Shown: positions 8,100 to 15,728 of the stretch, in pieces
Numbering within the stretch: the first letter of the stretch is position 1
Layout of the letters: each line of letters begins with the position of its first letter
Assembly: GCF_021532275.1 (NCBI RefSeq)
Contig: NZ_JACBOT010000029.1
Span: 62,001 to 126,000 of the forward strand
DNA length: 64,000 nt
Reading direction: 5' to 3'
Source: Brevibacterium sp. UCMA 11754
Lineage (GTDB): Bacteria; Actinomycetota; Actinomycetes; Actinomycetales; Brevibacteriaceae
Notes under the pieces: generated by a model
Database searches by the model: none
What the model saw: the letters and a program-made list of their open reading frames with translations, nothing else
Told to the model about the DNA's origin: nothing
Made by a program: the position numbers and the translations under genes

Positions 8100-9553
8100 A
8101 CCTGTCGAGCCCGTCCGGTCTCTCGTCGCCGCCCAAACTTGCACATCATGTACGCGTGGGTGCCGGGGCGGGTTTCGCCGGTGACCGGCTCGATCCCGCG
8201 ATCGCCTTGGCCGAGCATGGCAAGCTCGATTTCCTCGTCTTCGAACTCCTCGGAGAGAGGACGGTGGCCGCGGCCCAGCGGCGTGAGTGGGAGACTGCAG
8301 ATACCGGTTTCGACCCCACCCTGGTCGAACGCATCCGGTCAGTCGCCGGTCACTGCGCCGCCAACGGCACCCGTATCGTGACCAATGGCGGTGCCGCGAA
8401 TCCGCGGGCTGCTGCCCATGCCGTCGCCGAGGCGGTTCGAGAGTTGGACATCGACCTGCCCGTTGCCTACGTCACCGGGGACGACGTCCTGTCCATCGTC
8501 AACGACGAGGATCCGCTGACATGGGAGACCGGGCACCCGGCATCCACCGCCGACGGTGAACTGATTTCGGCCAATGCCTATCTGGGGGCCGAGCCTATTC
8601 GGCGAGCCCTGGACTCCGGTGCACGCATCGTCATCACCGGACGCGTCGCAGACCCCTCGCTCTACGTCGGTGCTCTGGCGCACTGCTTCGATTGGGACCA
8701 CAGCGATGCTGATCTCATCGGCCGTGCCACGGTCATCGGGCATCTGCTCGAATGCGCTGGTCAGGTGACCGGCGGCTATTTCGCTGACCCAGTGACGAAG
8801 CCCGTTGCCGGCCTCGCCCGTCTCGGGTTCCCCTTCGCCGATGTCGACGCAGATGCGCGGGCCGTACTGAGTAAACTCGAGGGCTCGGGAGGCGAGGTCA
8901 CAACACGTACCTGCACCGAACAGCTCCTCTACGAAGTCGCTGACCCCAGTGCCTACATCACGCCCGATGTCATCGCGGACTTCTCCCACGTGACCTTCGA
9001 GGAGACAGGCGTCGATCGTGTCCGTGTGAGCGGAGGGACGGGAACGCCCCGGCCCAGCAACCTCAAGGTCACTCTCGGCTACGACTCCGGGTGGCAGGGC
9101 GAAGGACAGCTCAGCTACTCCGGCCTCCGGTCGAAGGAACGTGCCGAACTGGCGGCGGCCATCGTTCTCGAACGCCTCGATGAGCTCTACGATGTCGATC
9201 CCGGGTCGGTGTTCGTCGAATACATCGGGATGGCCGCAGCTTTCCGCGGTCTGGCACAGGTCGATGATCCCGCCGAGGTACGTCTGCGCATCGTCGGAAG
9301 CGCAGCGACCCGGCAGGAGGCTTCGATCATCGGTGATGAGGTCGAGGCGCTCTACACCAATGGCCCGGCCGGCGGTGGGGGTGCCCGGAAGTCCGTACAC
9401 AGCGTCGTCGCGGTGAAGTCATGCAGTGTGGATCGGAGCACCATCGAAGAAGCGGTCAGCGTCGAGTTCGTTGACGGCTCAGCGGATGAACCCGCGAACA
9501 ACGACCCCGCAGATCAGAGCTCCGCCGCCAGGCGAAAAGGAGGCCTCACATGA
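8087..9553 (+). CDS. AtuA-type acyclic terpene utilisation family protein (DUF1446)
   Basis: 488 residues from a GTG inside the end of the transporter gene. The protein matches the DUF1446/AtuA core: a glycine-rich N-terminus (VRVGAGAGFAGDRLDPA), the run LDFLVFELLGERT, TNGGAANP near residue 100, VITGRVADPSLY near 185 and a C-terminal GGGGARKSVHS segment. AtuA is named from the Pseudomonas acyclic terpene (citronellol/geraniol) cluster, but the reaction of the family is not established. Here there is no terpene or acyl-CoA gene beside it; instead it is coupled to an organic-acid carrier, so a hydroxy- or polycarboxylic acid substrate is more likely (inference). Residues 470-488 are a polar tail. 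Confidence 0.8.
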   Translation: MGSLNLSSPSGLSSPPKLAHHVRVGAGAGFAGDRLDPAIALAEHGKLDFLVFELLGERTVAAAQRREWETADTGFDPTLVERIRSVAGHCAANGTRIVTNGGAANPRAAAHAVAEAVRELDIDLPVAYVTGDDVLSIVNDEDPLTWETGHPASTADGELISANAYLGAEPIRRALDSGARIVITGRVADPSLYVGALAHCFDWDHSDADLIGRATVIGHLLECAGQVTGGYFADPVTKPVAGLARLGFPFADVDADARAVLSKLEGSGGEVTTRTCTEQLLYEVADPSAYITPDVIADFSHVTFEETGVDRVRVSGGTGTPRPSNLKVTLGYDSGWQGEGQLSYSGLRSKERAELAAAIVLERLDELYDVDPGSVFVEYIGMAAAFRGLAQVDDPAEVRLRIVGSAATRQEASIIGDEVEALYTNGPAGGGGARKSVHSVVAVKSCSVDRSTIEEAVSVEFVDGSADEPANNDPADQSSAARRKGGLT

Positions 9554-9849
9554 CCAAGATCGACGAACTCGCGTCGGTGCGCACCGGCGATAAGGGCGAT
9601 ACCCTCATCCTCGCAGTGATCGCCCACGACCAGGCGGCCTATGACCTGCTTGACCAGGAGCTCAGCGTCGAACGCGTGGCCGCCCACTTCGGCCTCAACA
9701 CACAGGCCGTCACGCGCAGTGTGCTGCCGACTCTGCACTCCTTCAGCTTCGAACTCTCCGGACTGCTCGGCGGCGGAGTCACCGGTTCTCCCAACCTGGA
9801 CGGACACGGAAAGACCATGAGCTACCACCTGCTCACGCTCGAAATCTGA
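9550..9849 (+). CDS. small AtuA-like ferredoxin-fold protein
   Basis: 99 residues starting in an ATGA overlap with the preceding gene. The N-terminus ASVRTGDKGDTLILAVIA and the C-terminal DGHGKTMSYHLLTLEI match the small domain that in many organisms is fused to the C-terminus of AtuA/DUF1446 proteins; here it is a separate subunit. It most likely forms a complex with the 8087-9553 product. Its ribosome-binding site (AAAAGGAGG, just upstream) is very strong, which would let the small subunit be made in excess. Confidence 0.75.
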   Translation: MTKIDELASVRTGDKGDTLILAVIAHDQAAYDLLDQELSVERVAAHFGLNTQAVTRSVLPTLHSFSFELSGLLGGGVTGSPNLDGHGKTMSYHLLTLEI

Positions 9850-9945
9850 CTCCCTGGAGTCCTAGCGAGATACCTCACACTCTTCGCCAGGGTGCCGAAA
9901 CGAGGCGGACATTCCACACTAAAGCGAATACACTCGTCACCTACA

Positions 9946-9983
9946 AGGCTCCACGAACATCCCAGTTCGCGGAGCCTGTTTCT
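9946..9983 (+). terminator. intrinsic terminator of the CitMHS-AtuA operon
   Basis: AGGCTCC-A-CGAAC, a loop ATCCCA, then GTTCG-C-GGAGCCT form a 12-bp stem with one mismatch, followed by GTTTCTT. It lies 97 bp after the stop at 9849 and before the next gene. Confidence 0.7.
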
Positions 9984-10063
9984 TGCCATTGCGCACTACC
10001 CCCACCGCCCCCTGATGAAGACTCCTGCCCGCCGCCGAGGCTGGCTCGAGCTTGGAGACCACG

Positions 10064-11746
10064 ATGACAATGCTGGACAACCACGTACCTGAACCGGAGC
10101 CTGACCCCGGGCCTGAAGCCGACTCGGAGCCTGACCCCGCGGCGAGCACCACTGCACCCGAAAAGATTGCCGCGGACGCGGCAGCCGCGCAGGCAGAATC
10201 ACAGGATGGCGACTCCGCTCGGCGAAGCCCCATCGGCAGCGTCTTCTACTGGTCGGTGGCCTTCGTCATCGCCTTCGTGCTCTGGGCTGCGATCTCACCG
10301 GAGAGCCTGGGCGACATCATGACCACTGCGATGACCGCAGTCTCATCGGGCTTCGGCTGGATCTATCTCGTCGTACCGTTCGCCGCGATCGTCATGCTCG
10401 TGTGGTTTGCGGCCAGCAGATTCGGCCGTCTTCGTCTCGGGTCCGCGGATTCGAGGCCGGAATACAGCACCTTCGCCTGGCTGGCGATGGTCTTGGCAGC
10501 GGTCATGGGCATCGGCCTTGTCAGCTACGGTGTGGCCGAGCCGATGTCACACTTCATGGTCCCGCCACATGGCTTGGCAGAGCCGGAGACCATGGACGCC
10601 GCGGTCCGCGCCATGCAGTTCTCCTATCTCGACTGGGGCTTCCAGGCTTGGGCCATCTTCGGAGTCTTCGGCCTGGCCATCGGCTATTCCACACATCGGA
10701 AAGGTCGCCCGGCTCTCGTCTCGACGATGCTGCGCCCAGTGCTCGGACGGTTCGTCGACGGGTGGGTCGGCAAGTTCATCGACATCCTCACCATCATCGC
10801 CACTCTCTTCGGGACGACAACCTCGCTGGGCCTCGGCGCCTCTCAGATCGGTGAGGGCCTCAAAGTCGTGTTCGGCGTCGACGCCACCCTGACTCTGCAG
10901 GTCGTCGTCATCGGCGTGCTGACGCTGCTCTTCACCGGCTCGGCTCTCTCCGGCGTCGGCCGCGGCATCAAATACGTCTCCCAGATCACCCTGTCTATGG
11001 CGACCGTCCTCGGACTGTTCGTCTTCATCACCGGGCCCAGCGGCTTCGTCGCCAATCTGTTCGTGCGCTCGGTCGGTTCCTTCGCCGGCGACTTCCTGCA
11101 GTTGAGCTTCATGACGCCTTCGAGCGCTGCAGACAGCGAATGGATGCTGGGCTGGACCTACTTCATGATGGCCTGGTGGCTGTCGTGGAGCGCCTTCGTC
11201 GGAATCTTCCTGGCCAAGATCTCCAAGGGCCGCACGATCCGCCAGTTCGTCGCCGGCGTGCTGCTCGTTCCGAGCGCCGTGTTCTTCCTCTGGTTCACCA
11301 TCATGGGCGGGTCTGCGATCAAGCTCGACATGGGCGGAGCGAAGATCGGCGAGGCGACTACGGCCAATCTCGACACCGCATTCTTCAGTCTGCTCGAAGA
11401 ACTGCCGCTCACGCTTCTGGCCTCGATCTTCACCGTCATCATGGTGATCCTGTTCTTCGTCTCCTCTGCTGACTCGAACACCTTCGTGCTCAGTTCGCTG
11501 TCCTCGCGAGGCTCGTTCGAGCCGCACCGACCGGTCATCGCCACCTGGGGATTCCTCACCGGCGCGTGCGCGATCGTGCTGCTCCTCCTCGGCGGACTCC
11601 AGGCTCTGCAGCAGGCGGCGATGCTCTCTGCGGTGCCATTCACCGTCATCGTCATCGTTCTCGGCATCGCTCTGATCAAGGAGCTGCGCAGCGACCATCA
11701 GATCGTTGAGGAAGTCGCCCGCGAAAAGCGCGTCCTCGGGCTCTGA
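10064..11746 (+). CDS. BCCT-family betaine/choline/carnitine transporter
   Basis: 560 residues from the ATG at 10064, which has GGAG six bases upstream; a TTG at 10052 is in frame but lies on that ribosome-binding site. After an acidic, Pro/Glu-rich N-terminal tail (residues 1-45, alternating EP and DP) come about twelve transmembrane segments with the BCCT signatures VSYGVAEPMSHF and the tryptophan-rich MAWWLSWSAFVGIFLAKIS followed by GRTIRQF. BCCT carriers import quaternary ammonium compounds with Na+ or H+, for osmoprotection or as nutrients. The acidic N-terminal tail and normal C-terminus do not show which. No partner enzyme is next to it; transcription probably ends at the hairpin at 11772-11837. 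Confidence 0.9.
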   Translation: MTMLDNHVPEPEPDPGPEADSEPDPAASTTAPEKIAADAAAAQAESQDGDSARRSPIGSVFYWSVAFVIAFVLWAAISPESLGDIMTTAMTAVSSGFGWIYLVVPFAAIVMLVWFAASRFGRLRLGSADSRPEYSTFAWLAMVLAAVMGIGLVSYGVAEPMSHFMVPPHGLAEPETMDAAVRAMQFSYLDWGFQAWAIFGVFGLAIGYSTHRKGRPALVSTMLRPVLGRFVDGWVGKFIDILTIIATLFGTTTSLGLGASQIGEGLKVVFGVDATLTLQVVVIGVLTLLFTGSALSGVGRGIKYVSQITLSMATVLGLFVFITGPSGFVANLFVRSVGSFAGDFLQLSFMTPSSAADSEWMLGWTYFMMAWWLSWSAFVGIFLAKISKGRTIRQFVAGVLLVPSAVFFLWFTIMGGSAIKLDMGGAKIGEATTANLDTAFFSLLEELPLTLLASIFTVIMVILFFVSSADSNTFVLSSLSSRGSFEPHRPVIATWGFLTGACAIVLLLLGGLQALQQAAMLSAVPFTVIVIVLGIALIKELRSDHQIVEEVAREKRVLGL

Positions 11747-11762
11747 GACTCACTCTGACCCA

Positions 11763-11887
11763 GGCTTCACCGAGCGGACCACCAAGCTTCGACGGGAGAC
11801 ACTATAATCTGCTCCCTCGACGCCAAGTGGTCCGCTCGATTGTTCTGGCTGAGGACGGTCACCGACGTTCAGAGGTTATCTCGGCGG
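11763..11887 (+). repeat. terminator repeat, copy 1 (left border of the drug-exporter cassette)
   Basis: About 125 bp that recur in the same orientation at 13501-13623 with roughly 85% identity by eye. Both contain the same long hairpin and end with a segment matching the last codons of the IclR gene (GAGGT..CTCGGCGG); in this copy the IclR tail is out of context and partly decayed. The two copies bracket the exporter gene and its leader. Confidence 0.75.
11772..11837 (+). terminator. bidirectional hairpin within repeat copy 1
   Basis: GAGCGGACCAC at 11772-11782 pairs with GTGGTCCGCTC at 11827-11837; inside it TCGACGGGAG pairs imperfectly with CTCCCTCGACG. It follows the BCCT gene by 25 bp and is followed by GATTGTTCT. 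It probably ends BCCT transcription. Confidence 0.65.
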
Positions 11888-12092
11888 TCACCGGTCGGCC
11901 GCAGAACTCATAAAGCGCTGACGTCATTTTTATGAGAAACACTTCTAAGTCATAAGAATTAGAGCGGATCAGCATAAGCTCTGACTGGTTTGTCGCGCGC
12001 CTCCGCGCTGACCTCGTTCGCAATGACGTAAAGCCGGCTGAGGACCGATCTGTCCTAACCGCTCACCATTGAGCTCGGGTAGAGTCTGGGAC
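11838..12092 (+). promoter_or_regulatory. promoter region of the exporter cassette
   Basis: No gene. After the decayed IclR tail the sequence turns AT-rich. TTATGA at 11930-11935 and TCATAA at 11950-11955 form an inverted repeat with GAA/TTC inside, a candidate operator. TAGAGT at 12080-12085 has the form of a -10 box and lies 7 bases before the ATG of the leader peptide at 12093, so transcription would start at or next to that ATG; no good -35 box is visible. Confidence 0.45.
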
Positions 12093-12149
12093 ATGTCGAG
12101 TCCCGAATCAGACAAGTCAGGGCTGTCGGTCACACCGTCAGCCCCTTGA
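12093..12149 (+). CDS. 18-residue leader peptide upstream of the Cmx-like exporter
   Basis: ATG to TGA encodes MSSPESDKSGLSVTPSAP. It lacks a ribosome-binding site but starts 7 bases after a -10-like TAGAGT, which suggests a leaderless transcript. Its 3' half can base-pair with sequence in front of the exporter gene, and a separate stable hairpin (12163-12185) lies between. Short leader peptides that stall ribosomes and expose the ribosome-binding site or prevent termination are the usual control of inducible chloramphenicol and other drug-resistance genes. That this peptide is translated is inference. Confidence 0.55.
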   Translation: MSSPESDKSGLSVTPSAP

Positions 12150-12240
12150 ACCACTAGTTTCGACACCCACAATCTGCGTGGGTGTATGTCTGGCGCAAGC
12201 GGGGCGCTGACCGCGGTGGCAAGAAGATCCATTTTTTGAT
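12129..12240 (+). promoter_or_regulatory. attenuator-like mRNA region before the exporter gene
   Basis: ACACCCAC (12163-12170) and GTGGGTGT (12178-12185) form a perfect 8-bp hairpin. CACCGTCAGCCCC (in the end of the leader peptide) can pair with GGGGCGCTGACCGCGGTG (12201-12218) with small bulges. A T-run, ATTTTTTG, follows at 12231-12238. Alternative pairing plus a T-tract is the layout of a ribosome-mediated attenuator. The structures were drawn by eye, without energy calculation. Confidence 0.5.
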
Positions 12241-12260
12241 CTCTCACCTCGGAGTACTCG

Positions 12261-13439
12261 ATGCCTTTTGCTCTCTACATGCTTGCCCTGGCGGTCTTCG
12301 TCATGGGCACTTCAGAATTCATGCTCGCGGGACTCCTCCCCGCGATCGCAACCGAACTTGAAATATCGGTCGGCACGGCGGGGCTGCTGACCTCCGCATT
12401 CGCGGTCGGCATGGTCATAGGCGCGCCAGTGATGGCGGCATTCGGTCGCCGTTGGCCACCGCGGCACACATTGGTCGTCTGCCTAATCGTGTTCGCAGGA
12501 AGCCACGTCATCGGAGCGATGACATCCGCCTTCTCCCTCCTCCTCATCACCCGGATACTCAGCGCTCTTGCAAACGCCGGGTTCCTCGCCGTAGCTCTGA
12601 GCACGGCCACTATCCTCGTGCCGGAGAACCAGAAGGGGCGTGCATTGTCGATCCTGCTTGCCGGCACTACGATCGCAACCGTCGCAGGTGTCCCTGGTGG
12701 GGCGCTACTCGGCACAGCATTGGGCTGGCGAGCCACGTTCTGGGCGATCGCCTTGCTCTGTCTTCCCGCGATCTTCGGAATCATACGAGGCATCGCGAAT
12801 ACTGCAGCTCAGACTGCATCCACCGCATCCTCGCCAAGTCTCCTTACGGAACTCGGCCAGTTGGCGACGCCGCGGCTCGTCCTGACCATGGCACTTGGCG
12901 CGCTGATCAACGGAGGGACCTTTGCGGTATTCACCTTCCTCGCGCCGGTCGTGACTGAGACCGCGAGGCTGGACGAATTCTGGGTGCCACTCGCCCTGGT
13001 GATGTTCGGCAGCGGTTCGTTCTTCGGCGTCACGATCGCTGGACGACTATCAGATCAACGACCAGGCACAGTGCTCGCGGTCGGTGGACCACTGCTGCTG
13101 GCAGGCTGGATCTTACTGGCCGCGACAGCGTCGAACCCTGTTGCTCTCATCGTTCTCGTCTTAGTTCAGGGCTTCCTGTCGTTCGGCGTGGGCAGCACAT
13201 TGATCACTCGTGTGCTGTATGCAGCGTCGGGTGCGCCGACCATGGGCGGTTCGTATGCAACCGCAGCATTGAACATCGGAGCTGCCGCTGGGCCGGTGCT
13301 TGGTGCATTCGGACTGTCCACCGGCCTGGGTCTGCTTGCGCCGGCATATGTCGCCTCGGCGCTTACTGCAGTATCTCTCATCATCATGCTCCTCTTACGG
13401 TGCACGCTCATGAAGACCGGTCCGGAGGCCAACCGGTGA
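12261..13439 (+). CDS. cmx: Cmx-like chloramphenicol exporter, MFS family
   Basis: 392 residues with twelve transmembrane segments, a drug:H+ antiporter of the DHA1 type. The protein reads along its whole length like the corynebacterial chloramphenicol exporter Cmx: MPFALYMLALAVFVMGTSEF at the start, AGLLTSAFAVGMVIGAP near residue 55, GVPGGALLGTALGWRATFWA near 145 and VGSTLITRVLYAASGAPT near 310. Such proteins pump chloramphenicol out of the cell; the substrate here is inferred from resemblance. GGAG lies eight bases before the ATG. It has its own leader and attenuator and is enclosed by two direct repeats, so it looks like an acquired cassette. Confidence 0.85.
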   Translation: MPFALYMLALAVFVMGTSEFMLAGLLPAIATELEISVGTAGLLTSAFAVGMVIGAPVMAAFGRRWPPRHTLVVCLIVFAGSHVIGAMTSAFSLLLITRILSALANAGFLAVALSTATILVPENQKGRALSILLAGTTIATVAGVPGGALLGTALGWRATFWAIALLCLPAIFGIIRGIANTAAQTASTASSPSLLTELGQLATPRLVLTMALGALINGGTFAVFTFLAPVVTETARLDEFWVPLALVMFGSGSFFGVTIAGRLSDQRPGTVLAVGGPLLLAGWILLAATASNPVALIVLVLVQGFLSFGVGSTLITRVLYAASGAPTMGGSYATAALNIGAAAGPVLGAFGLSTGLGLLAPAYVASALTAVSLIIMLLLRCTLMKTGPEANR

Positions 13440-13500
13440 TTCATCCGAATGCGCTTGTCACACTTCGTCCCCGTCTCCGATCATCCCTGCCTGACTCCAC

Positions 13501-13623
13501 GCTTCATCGAGCGGACCACTTAGCTTCGACGGGAGACGCTACAACCTGCTCCCTCGACGACAAGTGGTCCGCTTTGTTGTTCTGGCTGAGGACGCTCACC
13601 TCAGCTTAGAGGTCACCTCGGCG
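13501..13623 (+). repeat. terminator repeat, copy 2 (right border of the drug-exporter cassette)
   Basis: Direct repeat of 11763-11887. The hairpin GCGGACCAC (13511-13519) with GTGGTCCGC (13564-13572) is conserved, including the compensating inner arms, and lies between the convergent 3' ends of the exporter and the IclR gene, where a bidirectional terminator is expected. The right end of the repeat is the true 3' end of the IclR coding region, so this copy is probably the ancestral one. Confidence 0.75.
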
Positions 13624-14372
13624 GCAGCGGCGAGGACCTTGTCCACGAGCGGCTCGGTGTCGGCGTCCTCGTCCAGCGCGTCACCGGAGGCTCCTGAGCC
13701 CAGCGCATCACCGCCAAGAGAGAGCCCAATGGCTGCGATCGGACGGGAGAGGACATCGTAAACGGGAGCGGCGATCGTCGAAATCCCGGGGGTGACCTCG
13801 CCGTGTTCGATCGCCCACCCGGCTCGCCGATCCTGTGCCAGGATCGCGTTGAGCGCCTTGACCGTGGTGGGTCCCTGGCCGGTGCGGGTGACGAATCCGG
13901 ACTCGGATTGGAACATCGCCAGTACCTCTGACTTGGGCAGGTGCGCGAGTATCGCCCGCCCGGTCGCCGTCAGGTAGCTGGGCATGCGCACACCGGTCGC
14001 AGTGATCACCGCGACCGATTTCAGCGACTGCTCCTTGAGAACGTACACGGTCTCCCAACCGCGGATGACGGCAAGCTGAGCTGTAGCAGCGGTATCGTCG
14101 GCCAGCTGCCGAACGATGGGCTGTGCCAGGCGCTGCAGAGGATTTGTGCGCAGGTAGGAGCTGCCCAGCTCGTGCACTCCAGCCCCCAGGACATATCCCG
14201 TTTCAGTGCGAACGACGAGTCCCAGCTCCTCGAGCACGGTGAGCAGTTCGTAGGCACTCGAGCGTGGGATCTCCAGCGCCCGCACCAGTGCACCGGCGGA
14301 GATCGGACGATTCGATGAGGCAAGATGCCGAAGAATCGCGATCGAGCGCCGCAGTGTCGGAACCTCAGCCAC
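13596..14372 (-). CDS. IclR-family transcriptional regulator, probable hut regulator
   Basis: 258 residues: N-terminal winged helix-turn-helix (residues about 5-60, LRRSIAILRHLASSNRPIS and the recognition part IPRSSAYELLTVLEE) and a C-terminal IclR effector domain (about 75-235; TGVRMPSYLTATGRAILAHL, GEVTPGISTIAAPVYD). The tail after 210 is Asp/Ala-rich and includes an unusual GGDALGSGASGDALDEDAD stretch. It is the last gene of the hutI-hutH-M20-hutF run, 3 bp after hutF. IclR-type HutR controls histidine use in corynebacteria, so the same role is likely. The palindrome TCCGA-N4-TCGGA found before hutI, hutU and two other transcription units is its candidate site (inference). Confidence 0.88.
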   Translation of the reverse strand: MAEVPTLRRSIAILRHLASSNRPISAGALVRALEIPRSSAYELLTVLEELGLVVRTETGYVLGAGVHELGSSYLRTNPLQRLAQPIVRQLADDTAATAQLAVIRGWETVYVLKEQSLKSVAVITATGVRMPSYLTATGRAILAHLPKSEVLAMFQSESGFVTRTGQGPTTVKALNAILAQDRRAGWAIEHGEVTPGISTIAAPVYDVLSRPIAAIGLSLGGDALGSGASGDALDEDADTEPLVDKVLAAAAEVTSKLR

Positions 14373-14375
14373 GGT

Positions 14376-15728
14376 TCAGTCCTCCATTCCAAGGGCGAAG
14401 AACGCAGCCCGGTAGAGGTCCGAGATTTCGCCGAGTTCGGTGTGCACACCGTCGCGGACCCGGACTTGGGCACCGCTGACAGTCATAGTCACATCCGCCG
14501 AGGTGGCCGAGAGAATGATCTGCTCTCCCACCGAACCGAAGGTGCGCATGCTGTCGGTTCTCACTGCAATGAAGTCGCACGCCTTGCCCACGGCCAGTTC
14601 TCCGACCGGCAGATCGAGGCTGCGTGCCCCGCCCGTCGTCAGCGAGGTGATGAGCTCGGCCGGTGAGAAACGGCCTCGCTGGCCTGAGCGCAGTCGTTCC
14701 CCGGCTTCCATGCCCTGGGTCTCGCGCAGGGCGTCGAGGACGACGTGCTGATCAGAGCCGATCGAGATCGTGGCACCGGCATCGGCGAGTTCGCGGGCCG
14801 GGCCGATGCCGTCGGCCAGGTCGGCTTCCGTGCATGGGCACATGACGATGTTGGCCTCGGCCCCTCCCAGGGTCGCGATGTCCTCATCGCTGAGGTGGGT
14901 GGCATGGACAGCCGAAAGATTCGACGCGACGACACCGGAGCGGTCGAGGACCTGCGTGGGTGTCGTGCCGTAGGCGGCTTGGCAGGCTTCGTTCTCTGCC
15001 GGCTGTTCGGACAGGTGCACGTGAACGGGTCCCTCAAGTTCGGCGAATCTGGGCAGATTGGCTGCCGGGACCGCGCGGATCGAGTGGATGGCCGATCCCA
15101 CGCGTACGAAGCTCTCACCAGGGGCATTGACCGGGAACTCGGTGGCGAAAGACTCGGATAGAGCCGCGTGGCGGTCCATGTATCCGTCGATGGTGCCGTC
15201 ACCGAAGCGAGCTTGCTCTTCCGAGAGCTCGGTGTCGATGCCGCCGGTGAGGTAGCAGGTGTCGAGGAGTCGGATCCGCAATCCCGCCGAGGCAGCTGCT
15301 CGTGCCAGCGCCCGTTCCATCGCATGAGTGCTCTCATACGGCGTCCCGTCGGGTGCGTGGTGGACGTAGTGGAATTCACCCACCGAGGTGTAGCCGCCGG
15401 CGAGCATCTCCGCGAAGACCGCACGAGCCACGGTTTCGTAGTTCTCCGGACTCAGCTTCGCGGCCACGGAGTACATGACCTTACGCCAGGTCCAGAAGGT
15501 GCCGCCGTCACCGTGGGTGCGGCCGCGCAGGATGCGGTGGAAGGCATGGGAGTGGGCGTTGACCCCACCGGGCAGAGTGAAGCCGGGAACCACCTCGGCG
15601 ATGGTGGGTGGGGTGTCGATTCCGGTCTCGACTGAGGTCAGGGTGCCTGTCTCATCGGCAGTAAGCAGGACGCCGGTGGCGACCTCTCCGTCGACCCAGG
15701 CGGTTTCGCACCAGAAACGCGTGCTCAT
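14376..15728 (-). CDS. hutF: formimidoylglutamate deiminase (HutF)
   Basis: 450 residues, amidohydrolase superfamily. The Zn site starts with GGVNAHSHAFHR near residue 57; further conserved parts are RGRTHGDGGTFWTWR, GYTSVGEFHYVHH, VHLSEQPAENEAC and SIGSDQHVVLDALRE. HutF converts N-formimidoyl-L-glutamate to N-formyl-L-glutamate and ammonia, the first step of the five-step histidine pathway branch. Its start overlaps the stop of the M20 gene by four bases (ATGA), so the two are co-translated. Presence of HutF means the next step must be a deformylase, for which the M20 protein upstream is the only candidate in the cluster. Confidence 0.92.
   Translation of the reverse strand: MSTRFWCETAWVDGEVATGVLLTADETGTLTSVETGIDTPPTIAEVVPGFTLPGGVNAHSHAFHRILRGRTHGDGGTFWTWRKVMYSVAAKLSPENYETVARAVFAEMLAGGYTSVGEFHYVHHAPDGTPYESTHAMERALARAAASAGLRIRLLDTCYLTGGIDTELSEEQARFGDGTIDGYMDRHAALSESFATEFPVNAPGESFVRVGSAIHSIRAVPAANLPRFAELEGPVHVHLSEQPAENEACQAAYGTTPTQVLDRSGVVASNLSAVHATHLSDEDIATLGGAEANIVMCPCTEADLADGIGPARELADAGATISIGSDQHVVLDALRETQGMEAGERLRSGQRGRFSPAELITSLTTGGARSLDLPVGELAVGKACDFIAVRTDSMRTFGSVGEQIILSATSADVTMTVSGAQVRVRDGVHTELGEISDLYRAAFFALGMED

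Noticed and set aside
6732-8144. 470-codon antisense frame over the CitMHS gene
   Set aside because: High-GC shadow; the plus-strand protein is a clear transporter.
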